Origin: Asanoa ferruginea
GTDB lineage: Bacteria > Actinomycetota > Actinomycetes > Mycobacteriales > Micromonosporaceae
Length of the DNA: 64,000 nucleotides
Reading direction: 5' to 3'
Assembly (NCBI RefSeq): GCF_003387075.1
Contig: NZ_QUMQ01000001.1
Span: 9,007,910-9,071,909 of the forward strand
In this document: positions 35,781-44,018 of the stretch, in pieces
Numbering within the stretch: position 1 is the first letter of the stretch
Layout of the letters: each line of letters begins with the position of its first letter
Notes under the pieces: model-generated
Database searches by the model: none
Seen by the model: only the letters and a program-made list of their open reading frames with translations
What the model was told of the DNA's origin: nothing
Program-made: the position numbers and the translations under genes

Positions 35781-36977
35781 CGCGAACCCGAGTTGGCGGA
35801 ACGTGTTGAGCGCGCCGCCGGCCATCCCGCTGCGCTCCCGCGGCACGGCGGCGAGCACCGCCGACGACAGTGCCGGCAGGACGGTGCCGACGCCGAGGCC
35901 GACGACGATCAGGCCGGGCACCAGCGCGCTCCCGGTGCTGCCGGAGTCGAGAAAGGACTGGAGCAGGTTGCCGGCGGCGATCAGCAGCAGGCCGCCGCCG
36001 ACGGTGACCCGGGGCGCGATCCGCTGGAGCCGGTGCCCGGCGAACGCGCCGACGAGCAGGGCCGCGGCCGCCATCGGGAGCGCGCCGACCAGACCCGCGC
36101 GGACCGGTCCGTTGCCGAGGACCTGTTGCAACCAGACCATCGTGTACGGCAGGTAGGCGAACGCCGCCGCCTGGGTCAACAGCGCCGCCGCGATCAGGGC
36201 GCTGAACGCCGGCCGGCGGAACAGGCCCAGGTCGAGCATCGGGTGGTCGGAGCGGCGCTCGACCGCGACGAAGACGACGGCGGCGACCAGGCTCACGGCG
36301 AACGCGACCAGCGTCGACGGATCGGTCCAGCCGGCGCTGCCGCCCTGGATCAGCCCGAGCGTGACCGCGCCGGCGGCGACCGTGAAGGCCAGCGTGCCGG
36401 CCAGGTCGAACCGGCCCTGTGCGCCGCGCGACTCGATCACGCCGCGCCGGGTGAACCAGACCGCGACCAGGCACACCGGCAGGTTGACCAGGAAGATCCA
36501 GCGCCACCCGAGGTGCTCGGTGAGCAGCCCGCCGACGATCGGCCCGGCCGCGGCCGCCGCGCCGTTGACCGCGCCCCAGACGCCGAACGCGACACCGCGG
36601 TCGCGCCCGCGATAGGTGACGTTGAGGATGGCCACGGTGGTGGCGAACATCGCGGCGCCCGCGACGCCCTGCAACACCCGGGCGGCGACCAGTGCCTGCT
36701 CGTTGGGCGCCACGGCGCAGAGCAGCGAGGCGGTGGCGAACAGAACGAGCCCGCCGAGGTAGGCCCGGCGCCGCCCGTAACGGTCGGCGAGCGACCCGGC
36801 GCCGAGGACGAGGGCGGCGAGGGCGAGGGCGTACCCGTCGAGGACCCATTGCAGGTCGGCCAGCCCGGCGTCGAACTGGCCGGCGATGGCGGGCAGGGCG
36901 ACGACCACGATGGTGACGTCGACGAGCAGCAGGAAGGTGCCGAGGCAGACCGCGATCAGCGGTGACCATTTGCGCAT
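35568..36977 (-). CDS. MFS drug exporter, DHA2 (14-helix) type
   Basis: About 469 residues from the ATG at 36977, with roughly fourteen hydrophobic segments. Motif A is GSLADRYGRRR and the drug-exporter motif C is GAVNGAAAAAGPIVGG, so it is probably a proton-coupled multidrug exporter. The C-terminus after about residue 445 (GRTGPDQVGRTGDEQ...) overlaps the tail of the convergent membrane protein. It is divergent from an Lrp-type regulator gene, 85 bp between starts, which may control it. Confidence 0.9.
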   Translation of the reverse strand: MRKWSPLIAVCLGTFLLLVDVTIVVVALPAIAGQFDAGLADLQWVLDGYALALAALVLGAGSLADRYGRRRAYLGGLVLFATASLLCAVAPNEQALVAARVLQGVAGAAMFATTVAILNVTYRGRDRGVAFGVWGAVNGAAAAAGPIVGGLLTEHLGWRWIFLVNLPVCLVAVWFTRRGVIESRGAQGRFDLAGTLAFTVAAGAVTLGLIQGGSAGWTDPSTLVAFAVSLVAAVVFVAVERRSDHPMLDLGLFRRPAFSALIAAALLTQAAAFAYLPYTMVWLQQVLGNGPVRAGLVGALPMAAAALLVGAFAGHRLQRIAPRVTVGGGLLLIAAGNLLQSFLDSGSTGSALVPGLIVVGLGVGTVLPALSSAVLAAVPRERSGMAGGALNTFRQLGFALGVAVFGAVFEHQAGAGDPVGGLTATVTVAAATALAAGVLVLILVRGRTGPDQVGRTGDEQANAPQRVGG

Positions 36978-37062
36978 GGGCGAACGGTGCCGAGAATGGC
37001 TTCTCCGGCACCACATCTGCGGCAGGTTCCGGCGGATCTCGACAACGGCCTAGGGTTGCGGG

Positions 37063-38043
37063 GTGGAAATCGACGCGCTCGACCGCCAGATCATCCACGC
37101 GCTGCGGGTCAACGGGCGGGCCGGCTACCGCGAGATCGGCGCGGTGCTCGGTGTCTCCGACCAGACCGTCGCCCGGCGCTACCGGCGGCTGCGCGAGGGC
37201 GCCGGCGTGCGGGTGGCCGGCCTACCCAACCCGATCGCGCTGGGCTACGAGATGTGGCTCCTCCGTTTGCGCACCACCCCCGACGCGGCGGGAGCGATCG
37301 CGGCGGCGCTGGCCCGGCGCAGCGACACCGGCTGGGTGAGCCTGACCTCGGGCGGCACCGAGATCGCCGCCAACGTGCAGCTACCGGCGACCGCCGACCG
37401 CGACGCCCTCCTGCTGGACCGGCTCCCCCGCACGCCGCGCTTGATCTCGGTGAGCGCGCACTGCATGATCCACCACTTCGCCGGCGGCGCGGTCGGCGCC
37501 GACCAGCGCGACAACTCACTGACCCCGGCCCAGATCGCCGCACTGACGCCGGCTCCGCACACCGCGCCCGGGCCGCCCCGCCTGACCGACGACGACCGCC
37601 CGCTGCTGGCCGCACTGGCCCACGACGGCCGGCTGGGCTTCCCGGAGTTGGCGGCGGCAACCGGCTGGGCCGAGACGACGGTCCGCCGCCGCCTGCACGA
37701 CCTGACCGGCTCGGGCGCGCTGTTCTACGACGTCGACGTCGACCCCGACGTGCTCGGCTTCCGCGCCCGGGTGCTGCTCTGGCTATCGGTGGCACCGTCC
37801 CGGGTGGCGGCGGTAGGCGCCGCGATTGCCGGCCACGAGGAGATCGTCTTCGCGGCGGCGACAACAGGCCCAACCAACCTGGTCGCGACCGTGGTCTGCC
37901 ACGACATGACCGGCCTCTACACCTATCTGACCGAGAAGATCGGCGCGCTGGACGGCGTCGACCGCGTCGAAACCGCTCCCCTGGTCCGCCACATCAAGCA
38001 GTCCGGAGCCGTCACCACCTCGGCTCCGCCGCACCGCACCTAG
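37063..38043 (+). CDS. Lrp/AsnC-type regulator with two DNA-binding/ligand units
   Basis: 326 residues, roughly twice the usual Lrp length. The first HTH is at residues 4-45 (IDALDRQIIHALRVNGRAGYREIGAVLGVSDQTVARRYRRL) with an AsnC-like ligand domain, then a second HTH near 180-215 (DDDRPLLAALAHDGRLGFPELAAATGWAETTVRRRL) with a second ligand domain (to about 320). Double-unit Lrp proteins are known in actinobacteria. TAGGGT six bases before the GTG suggests a leaderless start. It is divergent from the DHA2 exporter, whose expression it probably controls; the ligand is unknown. Confidence 0.87.
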   Translation: MEIDALDRQIIHALRVNGRAGYREIGAVLGVSDQTVARRYRRLREGAGVRVAGLPNPIALGYEMWLLRLRTTPDAAGAIAAALARRSDTGWVSLTSGGTEIAANVQLPATADRDALLLDRLPRTPRLISVSAHCMIHHFAGGAVGADQRDNSLTPAQIAALTPAPHTAPGPPRLTDDDRPLLAALAHDGRLGFPELAAATGWAETTVRRRLHDLTGSGALFYDVDVDPDVLGFRARVLLWLSVAPSRVAAVGAAIAGHEEIVFAAATTGPTNLVATVVCHDMTGLYTYLTEKIGALDGVDRVETAPLVRHIKQSGAVTTSAPPHRT

Positions 38044-38140
38044 CCCGCGCGCTGTGGGGTGAGCGCTCTGCGGGCGCTGCTCTCCCGGGCGCTGGCGATG
38101 TCGGCGTGTCGCGCCGATGTCCCGGTGTCCTTTTCGGGAG

Positions 38141-38178
38141 TACATGTTTTTGCATGTGCGTACATGTAAAAACATGTA
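38141..38178. repeat. AT-rich 17-bp inverted repeat between convergent genes
   Basis: Arms 38141-38157 and 38162-38178 are complementary but for one G-T pair, with a 4-base loop. Each arm itself contains CATGT/ACATG halves around a T5 or A5 run. In 70%-plus GC surroundings such an A/T-rich element stands out. It sits between the stops of the Lrp-type gene (38043) and the DsbA gene (38188), so it could be a bidirectional terminator, an operator or an attachment-like site. The rest of 38044-38187 shows nothing. Confidence 0.6.
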
Positions 38179-38187
38179 TGGCCACGT

Positions 38188-38874
38188 TCAGTAGCAGCCG
38201 TCGACTCCGCAGGTGTCGCCTGACGCGGCGATCACCGGGAGGGCTCGGTGACTCGCCGCCCAGACCTGCTCCAGCACGGCGACGAGGCGGTCGGTTTCCA
38301 GGGCGCCGGGGACCGCGTAGGTGTCGTCGAAGACCAGGAACGGGGCGCCGCTGGCACCGAGGCTCAGGGCCGCGTGCTGGTCGGCTGCGACCCGGTCCCG
38401 GTAGCGGCGGTCGTGCAGGGCCGGGCCGGCTCCGTCGAGGCCGATTTCCCCGGCGAAGTCGAGCACCTCCTCGCGGGTCCACAGCTTGCGGGCCGTGCCG
38501 AAGTGCGCGCGGAACATCGCGGCCCAGGTCTCGGCGCCGCGGCCCTGGTCGGTGGCGTAGGCCAGCAACTCGTGGGCGAAGTCGGTCGGGCCGAGGGTGC
38601 GGTCGACCGCCCGGTAGGGGTCCAGGCCCTCGGCGTGCGCGGCCCGCTCGATCGGGCGCAGGACCTGCTCGACGGTGCTGGCCGGCGCGCCGGCCATGGT
38701 GATCAGCTCGCGTTGGGTGACGCCGGTCCGCGGCAGGTCGGGGTGGAGTTGGAACGACCGGTGCACGACCTCGACCGACGCGCCGTGTGCGAAGCGCTCG
38801 ATCGCCCGCCGGAGCCGGTGATCGGTCAGACCGCAGAACGGGCAGATGATGTCCGACCAGAATTCGATCTTCAT
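38188..38874 (-). CDS. DsbA family oxidoreductase (FrnE-like)
   Basis: 228 residues with a thioredoxin-like fold, the CPFC active site at C11-C14, and a helical insertion; the later DTYAVPGALETDRLV is the usual cis-proline region (GAPFLVF just before). There is no signal peptide, so it is cytoplasmic like FrnE proteins. Two extra cysteines near the C-terminus (DTCGVDGCY) may be metal-binding or redox-active. It is divergent from an HxlR regulator, a known pairing for such enzymes; the pair probably answers redox or electrophile stress. Confidence 0.85.
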   Translation of the reverse strand: MKIEFWSDIICPFCGLTDHRLRRAIERFAHGASVEVVHRSFQLHPDLPRTGVTQRELITMAGAPASTVEQVLRPIERAAHAEGLDPYRAVDRTLGPTDFAHELLAYATDQGRGAETWAAMFRAHFGTARKLWTREEVLDFAGEIGLDGAGPALHDRRYRDRVAADQHAALSLGASGAPFLVFDDTYAVPGALETDRLVAVLEQVWAASHRALPVIAASGDTCGVDGCY

Positions 38875-38913
38875 CGGCGCAGCTCCTTACGATTCTTACT
38901 TTCTGTGTGTAGG

Positions 38914-38924
38914 CCCATCATGGG
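38914..38924. promoter_or_regulatory. Palindrome between DsbA gene and HxlR regulator
   Basis: CCCAT-C-ATGGG, within the 104-bp divergent region between starts at 38874 and 38979. It is a good candidate for HxlR binding, though unproven. Confidence 0.45.
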
Positions 38925-38978
38925 TTAGTGTCGGAACGTCTGCAAAAGGCACATTGGTGTGCGCGGAAGGGAGCGGAG

Positions 38979-39392
38979 ATGGTTGGCCGACAGCCCAGCA
39001 ACTCGCGCGCCAGCGTCCGGCGGGTGCCCGGGCCCTGTGCGCGGTGGGGCGACGACGATGCCGCCTTCATCCGCGAGATCCTCGATCTCGTCGGCGACAA
39101 GTGGAGCGTGCTGATCATCGGCACGCTGGCCGACGGGCCGGTCCGCTACTCCGACCTGGCCGCCGCGATTCCCGGTGTCTCGCAGCGGATGCTCACGCTG
39201 ACCCTCAAGCAGTTGCAGCGGCACGGGCTGGTCGGCCGGCGGGCCTTCGCCGAGGTGCCGCCGCGGGTGGAATACCGGCTCACGCCGCTCGGTGACTCGT
39301 TGCTGTCGACGGTGCTGGCGCTGGCCGACTGGTCCGCCGACCACCACGCCGAGATCCGGGGCAACCAGCGGGCCTACGACGGCGCCGGTTGA
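38979..39392 (+). CDS. HxlR family winged-helix regulator
   Basis: 137 residues. The HxlR signature is intact: CARWGDDDAAFIREILDLVGDKWSVLIIGTLADGPVRYSDLAAAIPGVSQRMLTLTLKQLQRHGLV. The ATG at 38979 has AAGGGAG at 38967-38973, five bases away; a GTG start at 38928 would add an unsupported head. It is divergent from the DsbA-type gene, and HxlR proteins commonly sense reactive species by a cysteine (here C23), so it probably regulates that gene and itself. Confidence 0.88.
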   Translation: MVGRQPSNSRASVRRVPGPCARWGDDDAAFIREILDLVGDKWSVLIIGTLADGPVRYSDLAAAIPGVSQRMLTLTLKQLQRHGLVGRRAFAEVPPRVEYRLTPLGDSLLSTVLALADWSADHHAEIRGNQRAYDGAG

Positions 39393-39455
39393 GGCCCGGC
39401 GGTGTCACTCGAACGGCGAATACCAGGCATGCCAAGGGGGACGTAGCGTCTGTTC

Positions 39456-39668
39456 GTGCACCATCCGCGCGGACCGGTCGCCTCGGCGCAGCAGCAGGAG
39501 GAGCAGCGCAGCCTGCTGGTGACGGTGGCGCTTGTCATCGCGGCGCTGGCGATCGTGATCAGCCTGGCCGGCATCGTGCTCGCCGCGCTGGAACTCGGGC
39601 GCGGTGAGACGGGCGCGGCTCACGACAGCGGCAGCCATTCCGTCGACGTGGTGATCTCCGCCAGATAG
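39456..39668 (+). CDS. Small single-helix membrane protein
   Basis: 70 residues: a charged N-terminus, one long hydrophobic helix at about 19-47 (SLLVTVALVIAALAIVISLAGIVLAALEL) and a polar tail. TAGCGT ends six bases before the GTG at 39456, matching the leaderless pattern seen for many genes here. Its last 49 bases overlap the convergent racemase gene. Function unknown; a regulatory or scaffold micro-protein is a guess. Confidence 0.6.
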   Translation: MHHPRGPVASAQQQEEQRSLLVTVALVIAALAIVISLAGIVLAALELGRGETGAAHDSGSHSVDVVISAR

Positions 39669-40738
39669 TCGAGGTCGAGCGACACGCCCAGGCCCGGGCC
39701 GCTGGGCACGGCGACGCGGCCGCCGTCGAGCACGAACGGCTCGGTGATGTCGCGGGCGAAATAGCGGTCCGACGCCGACGTGTCGCCGGGCAGGGTGAAG
39801 TTGGGCAGGGCCGCGAGTGCCACGTTGGCCGCGCGGCCCAGGCCGGTCTCCAGCATCCCGCCGCACCAGACCGGCACGCCGTGTGCGGCGCAGACGTCGT
39901 GCACCCGCCTGGCCTCCAGGTAGCCGCCGACCCGGCCGGGCTTGACGTTGACCACCGAGGTGGCGCCCAGCGCGATCGCGTCGGCCGCGGCCCGGGCCGA
40001 GGTGATCGACTCGTCGAGGCAGACGGGCGTGCGGATCAGCCGGGCCAGCGCGGCGTGGCCGCGCAGGTCGTCTTCCGGCAGCGGCTGCTCGATCAGCAGC
40101 AGGTCGAACGGGTCGAGCCGGGCGAGCTGGCGGGCGTCGGCCAGGGTGTAGGCGGTGTTGGCGTCGACCTGGAGGAGCAGGTCGTCACCGAAGCGCTCGC
40201 GGACGGCGCGGACTGGCTCGACGTCCCAGCCGGGCTCGATCTTGAGTTTGATCCGCACGTAGCCCTGCGCCTTGTAGCCGTCGACGGCGTCGAGCAGGGC
40301 GGGGATCGACGACATGATGCCGACCGAGACGCCGGCCGGCACCGAGGTGCGGACGGCGCCGAGGTAGGCGCCGAACGACGTGCCGGAGTCGCGCAGCGAC
40401 AGGTCGAGCAGCGCGGTCAGCAGGGCGGCCTTGGCCATCGGGTGGCCCTTGATCCGGTCGAGGGCCGCTTCCAGCCGGGGGACGGTGAGCTCGGCGGCTT
40501 TGGCGAGCGCGATCACCTCGGGCAGCAGGAAGCGGCGGATCACCTCGGCCGCGCCGTCGACGTGTTCGCTGGAGTAGAGCGGTTCGGACATCGCGACGCA
40601 TTCGCCCCAGCCCTCCGCGGTCTCGCCGACCGCGCGAACCAGCAGCACGTCGCGTGCGGTCTCGGTGCCGAACGAGGTGCGGAAGGGGCTCACCAGCGGC
40701 ATCGCGATGCGGCGGAGCTCGAGACCACGGAGGTTCAC
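39620..40738 (-). CDS. N-acyl amino acid racemase / o-succinylbenzoate synthase family
   Basis: 372 residues of the muconate-lactonising subgroup of the enolase superfamily. The catalytic set is complete: K164-x-K166 (KLK), metal ligands D192, E217 and D242, and K266. Such enzymes racemise N-succinyl or N-acyl amino acids and often also make o-succinylbenzoate (MenC). The gene follows a GNAT acetyltransferase by 11 bp; in Geobacillus-type clusters an NSAR is paired with a GNAT succinyltransferase for converting D-amino acids to L-amino acids. No deacylase gene is in the window. Racemase is more likely than menaquinone MenC because of the GNAT partner. Confidence 0.85.
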   Translation of the reverse strand: MNLRGLELRRIAMPLVSPFRTSFGTETARDVLLVRAVGETAEGWGECVAMSEPLYSSEHVDGAAEVIRRFLLPEVIALAKAAELTVPRLEAALDRIKGHPMAKAALLTALLDLSLRDSGTSFGAYLGAVRTSVPAGVSVGIMSSIPALLDAVDGYKAQGYVRIKLKIEPGWDVEPVRAVRERFGDDLLLQVDANTAYTLADARQLARLDPFDLLLIEQPLPEDDLRGHAALARLIRTPVCLDESITSARAAADAIALGATSVVNVKPGRVGGYLEARRVHDVCAAHGVPVWCGGMLETGLGRAANVALAALPNFTLPGDTSASDRYFARDITEPFVLDGGRVAVPSGPGLGVSLDLDYLAEITTSTEWLPLS

Positions 40739-40749
40739 TAAGACGTCCT

Positions 40750-41601
40750 CTATTCAGCTTCCATGACGTACCAACCGTCGCGGGCCATCCCCGCGATCCG
40801 GTAACCGGCTTCGAATGCCGCGCACAGCGCGTCACCGACCTCTCTCCGCCACGCGACGGCGAGTGGCGGGTCGGTGCCCCGCATGGCTTCGATGTCGAGC
40901 GGCACGGCGACCAGCAGCGGCCGGCCGTCGTAGATCGCCTTGCCGGGGCTCGGGCGACCGAAGTCGTCGCGGGCGAGGGCCACTTCCGCGCCGGCGGCGT
41001 ACACCGCCTGCATGTTGATCTCCCGGGTGTCGCCCGCGGCGGCGGCGATCGCTTCCGGTGACGCGACGTCCCACTGGATGTAGAGGCGGTCGCTGGTGGC
41101 GTCGCCGGCGTTGATCCCGTCGGTCATCCGGCCGTAGAAGTCGGGCAGGTATTTGACCGCGCGGGCGCCGAGCTTGTGCAGGTTGAAGTAGGCGTTGCGG
41201 CCGACCAGCGGGTCGAACGTCCAGTGCACCGACTCGATCCGCCGATCCAGTGCCCAGGCGCGTTGATGCAGCTTGATGGCGTGCCCGGCGCCGCGACTCT
41301 GGGTCGCCGGGTCGACACCCGTGATGTGCGAGTGCAGGTGGTCGATGCCGAAGAACGCGACGGCCGCGCCGATCAGCGTGTCTTCCCGGAAGGCGCCCAC
41401 CACATAGTTGCCGGCGTACGCGAGCGCGCGCATCATCCGCGCGTCGAGTAGCTGGCTGGGTGAGTCTGCCCGCCAGATCCTGCCGAACAACTGGGCCGCT
41501 TCCTCATGCGCCGCGGGATCACGTAACTCCCGCACGCTGATGCCCAGCCGGGCCGCGGCGGCGGTCGCGACCTCTTTTGCCTCCGCGATCAGCTCGTCCA
41601 C
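40750..41601 (-). CDS. GNAT acyltransferase (COG3375-like), partner of the racemase
   Basis: 283 residues. A GNAT fold is seen with the acyl-CoA loop as QSRGAG (HITGVDPATQSRGAGHAIKLHQRAWAL); the C-terminal half is a second domain. COG3375 proteins often sit beside N-acyl amino acid racemases, where they are thought to N-acylate (succinylate) amino acids. GGGAGGCTGG precedes the GTG at 41601. A pair of 10-bp direct repeats lies in the upstream region. Confidence 0.83.
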   Translation of the reverse strand: MDELIAEAKEVATAAAARLGISVRELRDPAAHEEAAQLFGRIWRADSPSQLLDARMMRALAYAGNYVVGAFREDTLIGAAVAFFGIDHLHSHITGVDPATQSRGAGHAIKLHQRAWALDRRIESVHWTFDPLVGRNAYFNLHKLGARAVKYLPDFYGRMTDGINAGDATSDRLYIQWDVASPEAIAAAAGDTREINMQAVYAAGAEVALARDDFGRPSPGKAIYDGRPLLVAVPLDIEAMRGTDPPLAVAWRREVGDALCAAFEAGYRIAGMARDGWYVMEAE

Positions 41602-41697
41602 CCAGCCTCCCGTTGTGCAGACCGAGTCCTTACTTCAACAGGTGAACCGGTCTCGTGTCGAGGCTACCGTCGGTAATTGATGCTTTTCTTTACGTTG

Positions 41698-41756
41698 CTA
41701 CGCCCTGCCGACCTGCCCATTTGGCGTAGTTTCGTCGATACCGGGTGATACCGGAT
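41698..41756. promoter_or_regulatory. Divergent intergenic region with inverted and direct repeats
   Basis: CTACGCC (41698-41704) and its complement GGCGTAG (41723-41729) form an inverted repeat. Next, GATACCGG-GT and GATACCGG-AT (41737-41756) form a 10-bp tandem, about one helical turn. They lie between the GNAT gene (minus) and the alpha/beta hydrolase (plus), and may be activator sites. The local A/T content is higher than around. Confidence 0.4.
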
Positions 41757-41856
41757 CTTTAATCTGGCGGCCTGAACGCAGCTTAAGGCATGATTGTTAC
41801 TGCTCGGTATGTGTGATGGTGAACATCGGTGGGGAATCCTCGCACGGGAGGTGACC

Positions 41857-42786
41857 ATGCCGGAGCGGACCACAGTGACACTGCCCGACGGCGTGCGGCT
41901 TCACGTCGAGGTGAGCGGAGCCGACGACGCACCGGTGACGGTCTTCCTGTTGCACGGCTGGACCCTGGACACCCGCACCTGGCACCGCCAGCTCACGGGG
42001 CTCCCGGAGGCGCTGGGCACGCCGGTGCGGCTGGTCGCCTACGACGCCCGCGGCCACGGCCGCTCCGACGACACCAGCCGGCCGGGCGCGACCCTCGCCC
42101 AACTCGGCGACGACCTGGCCGAGGTGATCTCCGCGATCGCTCCCACCGGCCCCATCGTCCTCGCCGGCCACTCGCTGGGCGGCATGACGATCATGGAGTT
42201 CGCCCACGGGCACCCGCGGATGTTCGCGCAGCGGGTGGCGGGACTGGTCTTCATCTCGACAACCGCTGAAGGACACACCCACACGGCGTACGGGCTGCCG
42301 CCGCGGATCACCCGCATCATCCGCCTCGCCGAGACCACCGGCGCCGGCATCCTGGCCCGGGGCGGCTCCTGGCGGGTGCACCGCTACCTGCTGCGCGCGC
42401 TGGCCCCCTCGCTGCGCTGGCTGCTGTTCGGCAACCGGTGCGCTTCCGAGGACCTGATCGTCACCACCGCCGCGGTGGCCCGGGCGCAGCTCACCGCGAT
42501 CGGCGCGTTCCGCTCGTCGGTCGGCGAGCAGCAGCGGCTGACCACCCTGGCCGCGCTCGGCAACCTGCCGGCCGCGGCGCTGGTCGGCGACCGCGACCGG
42601 CTCACTCCCCCGGCGTGCGCCGAGTCGATCGCCGGCGCGCTGCCCGACGCCGAGCTCACCGTCTGCCCGGGCGCCGGGCACATGTTGATGCTGGAGCGCC
42701 CGGCGATCGTCACGGCCGCCCTGGCCGAGGTGGTCCGGGCGGCCCAGGGCGACTATCTGGACCCGGCCGACCTTCAGGCCGCCTGA
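41857..42786 (+). CDS. Alpha/beta hydrolase
   Basis: 309 residues. The nucleophile elbow is S106 in GHSLGGM, with the oxyanion region HGWTLD near 33-38, and DRDRLTPP followed by GAGHMLM supplying the Asp and His of the triad. The ATG at 41857 has GGGAGGTGACC upstream. No signal peptide. Substrate not determined; it is divergent from the GNAT/racemase operon, but no pathway link can be shown. Confidence 0.9.
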   Translation: MPERTTVTLPDGVRLHVEVSGADDAPVTVFLLHGWTLDTRTWHRQLTGLPEALGTPVRLVAYDARGHGRSDDTSRPGATLAQLGDDLAEVISAIAPTGPIVLAGHSLGGMTIMEFAHGHPRMFAQRVAGLVFISTTAEGHTHTAYGLPPRITRIIRLAETTGAGILARGGSWRVHRYLLRALAPSLRWLLFGNRCASEDLIVTTAAVARAQLTAIGAFRSSVGEQQRLTTLAALGNLPAAALVGDRDRLTPPACAESIAGALPDAELTVCPGAGHMLMLERPAIVTAALAEVVRAAQGDYLDPADLQAA

Positions 42787-42799
42787 CTGCGCAGCCGAC

Positions 42800-43864
42800 C
42801 TACCGGCCGCCGGACGGCTCGCTCACCAGGACCCGGTCGAGGCTTTTCACGAAATCGTGGCCGAAGGCGGTCGCCGGGGTGTGCGCACCCGCTTCCACGG
42901 CGCCGCCGGCCCGGCCGCCGGTGCCGGCCAGCAGGTGCTCGGCCGCCCGGTGCATCGCGTCGGCGGTCAGGTCGTAGGCGTTGGGGCCGGTCAGCGTCGC
43001 CGTGCGGACCTCTCCGGCCGCATTGCGCACCTCGCCCCAGACCTCGCACTTCGTCGCCGCGCGGGTCTCCGCCGACGGGCCGGGCGGCTGCCGCTTGATC
43101 GCCCGGGCGGCCAGCGCCCGCACCGGGGCGAAGCGGATCAGCTTCTGGAGCAGGCCGGGCGCGGCGGTGCGGGTGTAGACGACGATGTCGGCGATCCCGG
43201 TCGAGTGGTGCGCAGTGACCAGGTCGCCCCACGGCACGGAACCGACCCGGCGGACCTTCGACGGGAACGGCACGTCGCGGGCCGGGGTGCCGATCGGGGT
43301 GGGCACCAGGGTGCCGGCGATCCGCCGCCAGCCGCCCTTGGCGTTCATCGCCAGCCCGGTGGTCGCGGTGCCCCGGCTCAGCCCGCCCGGCGCCGCGAAC
43401 GCCAACTCCAGGGCCGTCGCGTCGGGCAACGCCGCGTGCAGGAGATTGGCCAGGCAGTCCGTGGGTACGACATCGAAACCGGCCCCGGTCAGCAGCACCA
43501 CCCCGGCAGCCCGGGCGTCGGCGTCACGGGCCAGCACGGCCTCGAACACCGGATGCTCGCCGGTCACGTCGAGATAGTGGGTGCCGGTGTCGAGACAGGC
43601 CTGCACCATCGGGCCGGAGGTGGCCACGAACGGGCCGGCGCAGTGCGCGACCACGTCGACCTCGGCGAGGTGTTGCCGGGTCGCGGCGGGGTCACGCAGG
43701 TCGAAGACGACGTGGTCGAGGCCGAGCTCGTCGGCGAGGGCACGGACGGCGGCGGCGTTGCGGCCCGCGAGCAGCGGGCGGGAGCCGCGGCTGACGGCCA
43801 GCCGGGCGACGAGGTCGCCGGTGTAGCCGTTGGCGCCGTAAATCATCCATCGTTGATGGGACAC
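42800..43864 (-). CDS. Saccharopine dehydrogenase-like oxidoreductase
   Basis: 354 residues. A Rossmann fold with YGANGYTGDLVARL opens the protein, followed by HCAGPFVATSGPMVQACLD and GTHYLDVTGE, as in saccharopine-dehydrogenase-family and trans-acting enoyl reductase-like proteins. The GTG at 43864 is six bases after TACGGT, matching the leaderless pattern. It is convergent with the hydrolase (13 bp) and divergent from the HelR-like gene. It may act in lipid metabolism, but the substrate is unknown. Confidence 0.85.
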   Translation of the reverse strand: MSHQRWMIYGANGYTGDLVARLAVSRGSRPLLAGRNAAAVRALADELGLDHVVFDLRDPAATRQHLAEVDVVAHCAGPFVATSGPMVQACLDTGTHYLDVTGEHPVFEAVLARDADARAAGVVLLTGAGFDVVPTDCLANLLHAALPDATALELAFAAPGGLSRGTATTGLAMNAKGGWRRIAGTLVPTPIGTPARDVPFPSKVRRVGSVPWGDLVTAHHSTGIADIVVYTRTAAPGLLQKLIRFAPVRALAARAIKRQPPGPSAETRAATKCEVWGEVRNAAGEVRTATLTGPNAYDLTADAMHRAAEHLLAGTGGRAGGAVEAGAHTPATAFGHDFVKSLDRVLVSEPSGGR

Positions 43865-44018
43865 CGCACCACCGTAAGGGCTCGACCACAATCCTATCGA
43901 GGTGCGAGGACGGGCACATCGACCCGGTTACCGATTCGTCCCGTCCCGATGACCCGTACTCTCGTTCGGGTTGGCCGCGCGACCCGTGGCCGATTCCATC
44001 GCGCGAGGAGCAGTCCGC

